Shown in pieces: positions 22,089 through 30,113 of a stretch of 30,113 bases of DNA. The position numbers and the translations under genes are program-made. Numbering within the stretch: position 1 is the first letter of the stretch; each line of letters begins with the position of its first letter. Under the pieces are notes generated by a model. The model searched no databases. It was not told where the DNA came from and saw nothing but the letters and a program-made list of their open reading frames with translations. The stretch covers positions 1,878,294 to 1,908,406 of the forward strand of contig CM074820.1 in the NCBI GenBank assembly GCA_037447605.1. Direction: 5' to 3'. This DNA is from Zygnema circumcarinatum (lineage: Eukaryota > Streptophyta > Zygnematophyceae > Zygnematales > Zygnemataceae).

Positions 22089-22703
22089 GGCAACTTCTTG
22101 TCTTTGTCCCTCGCGCTGCTTCGCCCCTTATCTCTCCCTTCTGAAAATTTCTCTCGATTTCTTCGTCGAAGTAGTCCTCCAAATCCCCCGAGACCTCCAC
22201 TCTCACGCTCTCCCTGCCTGGTTCACTCCCGTTCTTACTCGCTCGCTCCCTCTCCCCCTCCCCTCTCCCTCTCACTTCCCTCTCTCGCACTTGCCTCTCT
22301 CTACCTCTCCTTCCCACTCGACCAAGCCCTCCTCCCCTTCCTCTCCCCCTCGGCGCCGCCTCCACTCCTACTCTCACCTCCTCTCCCTCTCCCTCTCGCT
22401 CTCGGCGGCCTCCCCTTCCCCCGCGCGAGCCTCGTCCGTACGGCCCGGCTCCGCCGCAACCGCGCCTGGCCGCGCTGTATTCGGCGGATCTCCTTTTTCC
22501 CTTTTTTTTCGGATCCGACCGCAATCCGTTTCGAATCATTCTGCGCCGTTCGATGGAGCCAATCGCTCGTGCAAAAAGCGTCAACATGCGTCTTCAAATG
22601 TTTTTGTGCCCCATTCGCTCGCCAAATTAATTACAGGGCCATGTCCACAGGGCAGCAATTTATGGATATCATTCCACGTGGACTATTCACGTATCGCCAC
22701 GTG
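22089..22703 (-). promoter_or_regulatory. Paralogue B leader and upstream region with G-box pair
   Basis: No separate gene supported; long frames here on both strands come from the CT-rich tract at 22190-22430. G-boxes CACGTG lie at 22675-22680 and 22698-22703, at the same 23-bp spacing as in paralogue A. CCGTTCGATGGA just upstream of the tract is also shared with A. Confidence 0.5.
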
Positions 22704-22989
22704 TTGCTTAAACCGCCAGTAAACCGGGCGGAAAAGTTTGTCGTATCTGTGTTGAACCAGCTGCCGGAGACAAACGGACAGTGACGGCGGGACGGACGGG
22801 GACCGCGACGTCGGTCGAAGTTCCGTACAGCGACCCATCAACGCAGTCTGCCGTACAGTATGGCGTTTTCTTCGTTCTGGATCCCAGAGGCGCACAAAAA
22901 GACATGAAAAAATGTTGGGATGGAACCATGTGAAAACATGCGTGAACATTGTCCTTGTTGTCATGCATGAGTACCATGTTGTTGTGAGC

Positions 22990-23575
22990 CATGAAAAACC
23001 ACCCAGTTCTTCCCGACCTCACTCTCGTAGACATACCCCCCTAGCTACTATCAGGGCTAATGGACTCAACATCAAGAACTATCGTAGACTTACCGGGAAT
23101 AACTAGGGTCCCTATAGTAGAGCAGCCTATAGACATTCATGATCAGGTAGCAACGATGATCAAGAAGTACATTGAGCCGGAAGAGAGCGCCATTTTGAAT
23201 GTCATTTGTGCAGAGGTGGACTTCTCCACTTGTGAGTCGATCCTTTGGGAGAAAGGACGTTAGCAGAAGTGACCAAGGCTGATCGTTACGGCCTTTATGA
23301 AAAGGTCTACACAAACAGCAATGTCAATGTCAATGTTAATGTTAATGAATGAATGAATGAGTGAATGTTAATGTTGGCCTCGGAAACGTTTGTGTTCGGA
23401 ATCGCACAGAAAATGACCGATCTTGGACAGAGGCTCACAGAATGGAGCCATGTTTCTTTGAGAATCACTCTCAATTGTCGAAGTTGGACAGAAGTATACT
23501 TTCAAAGAAATTGACAGAGGGTTCAAGCAGTGAGGATGAGGCATGCATTGCCATTTGGTTTTTCAGTTTTTGAGG
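22990..23575 (+). pseudogene. Dynamin-related GTPase fragment (decayed)
   Basis: Translated pieces match the GTPase domain of Mx/DRP4-like dynamins in order: LPDLTLVDIP near 23009-23038, then TIVDLPGITRVP, QPIDIHDQV, YIEPEESAILNV and VDFSTCES (23075-23240), then after a 1-base frame change TLAEVTKAD (from about 23258), then GLGNVCVRNR and LSKLDRSI (23370-23515). The first frame contains an in-frame TAG at 23042 and the G4 neighbourhood appears partly duplicated. The segment between CES and TLAEVTKAD is shortened. A GTCAAT/GTTAAT/GAAT simple repeat expands the loop at 23315-23370. The P-loop and all stalk and effector regions are missing. It cannot encode a working GTPase; a relic of a duplicated or transposed gene is the likely origin. 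Confidence 0.82.
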
Positions 23576-24418
23576 TTGGATTGGACGTAGGGGTTTGGGG
23601 CACCTTTTTCACTTTGTCAGGGTTTATACAGGAAATTCAATCACAGTGTGTGGCCCTGATCTTGTGATGACTCAGTGCCTTCGCAAGCTCAGAAACAGTT
23701 GTAAATTTTTTTGAAAATGGTAATTCAAGAAAAGACGAGGATATGAGGTCGTTGAAGTTTTGCTGATTGTTTGCATTTTGTTTCTTTTTTAGAATGTATT
23801 TTTTTAGGAGCTCATTCCTGCCCCAATCGGTTGATTTGCCTGGTCTATGCGAGTTTTGGAAGGACATTCCATGACCCAGAATTCAGCTAACCGTTGACTG
23901 GATTTGAGGAAGGGAGAGTGAGGCAGGAGGGAGGGGAGACAGAGAGACAGAGTGAGTGTGTGAGACAGAGGGAGTGCGTTAGAGAAAGTGGAGAGTGAGA
24001 GTGAGACAGAGAGAGAGAGGGGAGGTTGAGGAGAGGGAGGTGTGAGCGTGTGAAGTGGGGAAGAGGCAGAGGAAGAGTTAAGAGGGAGAGGCAAATGAAA
24101 GGCATGCGTCTTTAAAATATGTAACAAGAAACCCACAGAAAAACGTCTGAAGCAAAATGAGATTACAAGCGTGTTTGGAGTATGTACCTATAGTCTTCAG
24201 GGAGCTTTTAGGGTTTCTAGCTTTTAGGGTTTAGGGTTTGACAGGCCAAAGTCGTTGTAGTGTATAGACAAGAAGTATTTGTTATAATGTATGCATCCCT
24301 GGACAGCCTTTGTCCAGGCAGCAGGAAATGAAAAACCTGCCCTTATTCCCTCCCTAAGTGCTCGGTAAGAACACGAGAGAGGCAATTCTATCGTGGGTTA
24401 ACCTAACCGCTAAAAGAA
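23576..24418. other. Intergenic region left of the E3 ligase gene
   Basis: No gene seen. It contains a purine-rich tract at about 23905-24090 (GGGAGAGTGAGA-type) and, at 24205-24242, TTTTAGGGTTTAGGGTTTG, a plant telomere-type repeat (telo-box). The telo-box is common near plant promoters and leaders; its target gene is unclear. Confidence 0.5.
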
Positions 24419-24500
24419 AGGGGTACAGCACGGGCAGCAAAAACAGTACAACCGGACAGCAAAAATGTACAGCAAGCAGCAGGAAAATGTACACTCGGGA
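24419..24500 (-). promoter_or_regulatory. Tandem TGTAC motifs in the E3 ligase 3' UTR
   Basis: Read on the sense strand, the 3' region just after the stop carries TGTACATTTT, TGTACATTTTT, TGTACTGTTTTT and TGTACC, each near a GCTG, at 20-25-base steps. UGUA cores are bound by PUF (Pumilio) proteins and are also part of plant polyadenylation upstream elements. The repeats are seen; the function is inferred. Confidence 0.4.
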
Positions 24501-24518
24501 AGCCCAAAAAAAAAAAAG

Positions 24519-28500
<3,982 letters not shown>

Positions 28501-28995
28501 GGGAGGGAGAGAAAGGAAGGCGAGGAAGGAGGGAGACGAAGGAGGGAGAGGAGGGAGGGAGAGGGAGGAGGAAGAGGGAGGAGGGAGAGGAAGGAGAGAA
28601 AGGGAGGAGGGAGAGGGAGAGGGAGGAGGGAGAGGGGGAATGAGAGGGCGAGGGGGAGGAGGGAGAGGGGGAGGGGGAGGGGGGGAAAGAGGGAGGAGGA
28701 GAGGAAAGGGGGAGAGGGAGGAAGGAAAGGGAGGAAGAGGGGGAAAGCAGTGGGAGAAGGAGAGGAATACGGGAGAAGGGTGAAGGAGGATGGAAAGAGG
28801 AGGGCGAGGGAGGAGGGAGAGAGAGGAAGGAGAGGGAGAGGGGGGAAGCAGAGGGAAAAGGAGAGGGAAACACGGAAAAAAATGAAAGGAAGAAAGCGGG
28901 AGAGGCAGAGAGGGAGATCGGAGGAAGGTCGAGAGAGTCCTGCCCTTAGAGAGAGAGAGAGGAGAAAGGGAGAGAGAGAGTGGGAGAGGGTGCAC
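28501..28995 (-). repeat. CT-rich 5' leader or upstream tract of the E3 ligase
   Basis: Purine-rich on the + strand with GGGAGGAGGGAGAGG units; pyrimidine-rich on the sense strand. The frame is open through it in line with the E3 ligase but would encode only Leu/Ser/Pro simple sequence, so I place the start at 28500. It is probably leader or promoter. Confidence 0.7.
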
Positions 28996-29470
28996 AGCGG
29001 TAAGTTGAGGATATGACCAGCCGTCAATTCGAAAGGAGCCTTTCCCGCGAAGTCAAAGGCGCTCACATGCTCGCTGTTCGAAATCCAGTCAAACAAATTA
29101 GAACAGGAAACCCGTAAACAATTACTGCCGATTACAGGCCTATACTGCCTGTATATGTATATATTCCTCCCTATATGTGTATTTCCAGTTTAACGCTATC
29201 ACGCTCTGTTTTGTCACTGGAAAAAACGGTATAGGAAACGGAAGAGGGAACGGATCGGGAACACGAACGGAACTGGTAACACAGAGACTCATGTATTTGA
29301 TAGGGCGACGGAGAGTAATCCTCGCCGTCCGATGATTGCGACGGCCGATCTCGACCGTCATTTATCGCTTGTCACAAATTCTTGATCATTTTGTACCGTC
29401 CGATTTATACGGAGAAATGCAGTCTGACAGTTCTACGCCTTTTCAAAGGAGAACTATATACCGCCCCCCC
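28996..29470. other. Intergenic region right of the E3 ligase
   Basis: No gene supported. It includes a TATATG-rich stretch near 29150-29180 and, at 29310-29405, several CCGTCCGAT and GACGGCCGA words typical of unmethylated plant promoter sequence. ACTATATACC at about 29453 could be a TATA box, direction unknown. Confidence 0.4.
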
Positions 29471-29592
29471 CCCCTTTTTGGTTATCCCGCCACTGTTTTT
29501 TTGAAATCCGACCCTTCCATTTCGGCTATTCTGCCCCCTGTTTTGAAATATCCCGCCCCCCCCCATTTTGGATACCCCCCCCCCGTTTTCTC
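29462..29592 (+). repeat. Poly-C minisatellite, about 21-25-bp units
   Basis: About five degenerate units of the form TTTTGGATATCCCGCCCCCTG, with C runs expanded up to about 13 in some copies. It gives open frames on both strands (GYP-rich) that are artefacts of the repeat. Confidence 0.75.
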
Positions 29593-29611
29593 CTTCTCAC
29601 ACATCAGCGCA

Positions 29612-29905
29612 ACGTTCGAGAGAGAGAGCAAAGGAGAGAAAGAGAGTGAGCAGAGGAGTGAGAGCAAAGGAGAGAGAGACTAGAGTAGAGAGCACAGGAG
29701 AGAGCAAAGGAGCGAGAGTAGAGGAGAGAAAGACTAGAGAGAGAGAGCAGAGTGAGAGCAGAGGAGAGAGACTACAGGAGAGAGCAAAGGAGAGAGAAGA
29801 GAGAGAGAGACCAAAGGAGCGAGAGCCGAGGAGAGAGAGAGTATGAGCAGAGGAGAGAGAGTAGAGGAGAGAAAGACTAGAGGAGAGAGAGCAGAGGAGA
29901 GATAT
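29612..29905 (+). repeat. GAGAGAGCAGAGGA degenerate minisatellite
   Basis: About 290 bp of purine units GAGAGAGAGCAAAGGA / GAGAGTAGAGGA, with the variants AGCAGAGG, AGCAAAGG and AGTAGAGG interleaved. It abuts the FAR1-like exon at the right edge and would lie in its downstream intron. Confidence 0.85.
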
Positions 29906-29917
29906 TACTCTTCTTAC

Positions 29918-30113
29918 TACTCTCTTCTAGACCTCTGTCCTTGTAGGTCCCCCCGCTAACGCATTGTAGGTAGAGTCGGCGGCTATCGCTATGCTTGCCG
30001 ATCTCGATGTGAAAACCTTCCTTCTTGTAGTGCTTGGTCAAGACTTGTACAAGCTCATTGCGAGTCTTATACTCAGTCATTTGTGTGGAGATTGCAAACC
30101 GAGAGGAAGAAGG
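29918..30113 (-). CDS. FAR1/MULE-like N-terminal zinc-finger fragment (partial)
   Basis: The frame is open to the right edge; an ATG lies at 30080-30078 but the true start may be outside. The translation YKTRNELVQVL, then GFHIEIGKHSDSRRLYLQC followed by GGTYKDR, resembles the DNA-binding head of FAR1-like proteins and Mutator-like transposases (the pattern of a charged helix, GFxIxI, then LxCxxGGTY). A donor GTAAGA follows at 29917-29916 after KDRGLEES, so the zinc-ligand residues expected next would be in an exon I cannot find in the repeat below it. It could be a FAR1-type transcription factor, a MULE transposase or a derived host gene. Too little is present to choose. Confidence 0.5.

Larger units (their letters stand above)
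14095..22710. repeat. Tandem duplication, copy B (8.6 kb)
   Basis: Partner of the 5040-13845 copy in the same orientation. Homology runs from the downstream flank through the gene to the G-box pair upstream. Within it, B has one more LRR module and lacks the 6966-7365 element. It also has about 100 bp of CATG-containing sequence at about 14462-14570 that A lacks. Confidence 0.85.

Noticed and set aside
21823-22784. Two long overlapping plus-strand frames
   Set aside because: Ser/Leu/Pro-rich translation of the CT tract, antisense to paralogue B exon 1 and its leader. The equivalent region of A does not keep the frames.
28501-28995. N-terminal extension of the E3 ligase into Leu/Ser/Pro simple sequence
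   Set aside because: The frame is open only because the DNA is polypyrimidine; MEPVLEE at 28500 is where non-repetitive protein sequence begins.

Overview
The window is nuclear DNA of a green plant (streptophyte). Genes are split by GT-AG introns of about 100 to 900 bp. The recognisable proteins are a plant-type ATG1 autophagy kinase, an FKBP13/FKBP15-type ER immunophilin, plant-type LRR receptors built from 72-nt exons, and a FAR1/MULE-like zinc-finger fragment. Introns and flanks carry much purine/pyrimidine simple sequence and telo-box-like AGGGTTT motifs. I cannot name the species; a non-seed plant or streptophyte alga is my guess. I saw no rRNA, tRNA or CRISPR array.

Left part (1-4.9 kb): the first exon of ATG1 runs leftward off the edge. 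It is separated by a 2-kb shared upstream region from a complete six-exon FKBP gene on the + strand. That region holds a short inverted-repeat element and, near its middle, a perfect ER-stress element plus an inverted pair of TGACGTGG sites. These would fit a promoter serving an ER folding enzyme and an autophagy kinase.

Centre (5.0-22.7 kb): an 8.7-kb tandem duplication carries two minus-strand paralogues, A and B. Each encodes a signal peptide, an LRR N-terminal cap, a run of 24-residue LRRs (9 in A, 10 in B, one per 72-nt phase-2 exon), an EGF-like domain and an L-type (legume) lectin domain, with no kinase. B ends with a transmembrane exon; the matching exon of A carries a 1-bp deletion and a stop codon, so A is predicted to be soluble. 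A also holds a 400-bp palindrome-filled inverted-repeat element that B lacks. Upstream of both lie CT-rich tracts and a conserved G-box pair.

Right part (22.9-30.1 kb): a decayed dynamin-like GTPase fragment (+) is followed by a four-exon minus-strand gene for a 710-residue E3 ubiquitin ligase. It joins an RBR-like RING1-IBR, a SAP-like segment, a RING-H2 and a MYCBP2-type tandem-cysteine (RING-Cys-relay) domain. One intron of this gene is a roughly 650-bp GAT/GGT microsatellite and another starts with about 140 bp of pure (CT)n. The right edge has simple-repeat minisatellites and the start of a FAR1/MULE-like reading frame running off the window.
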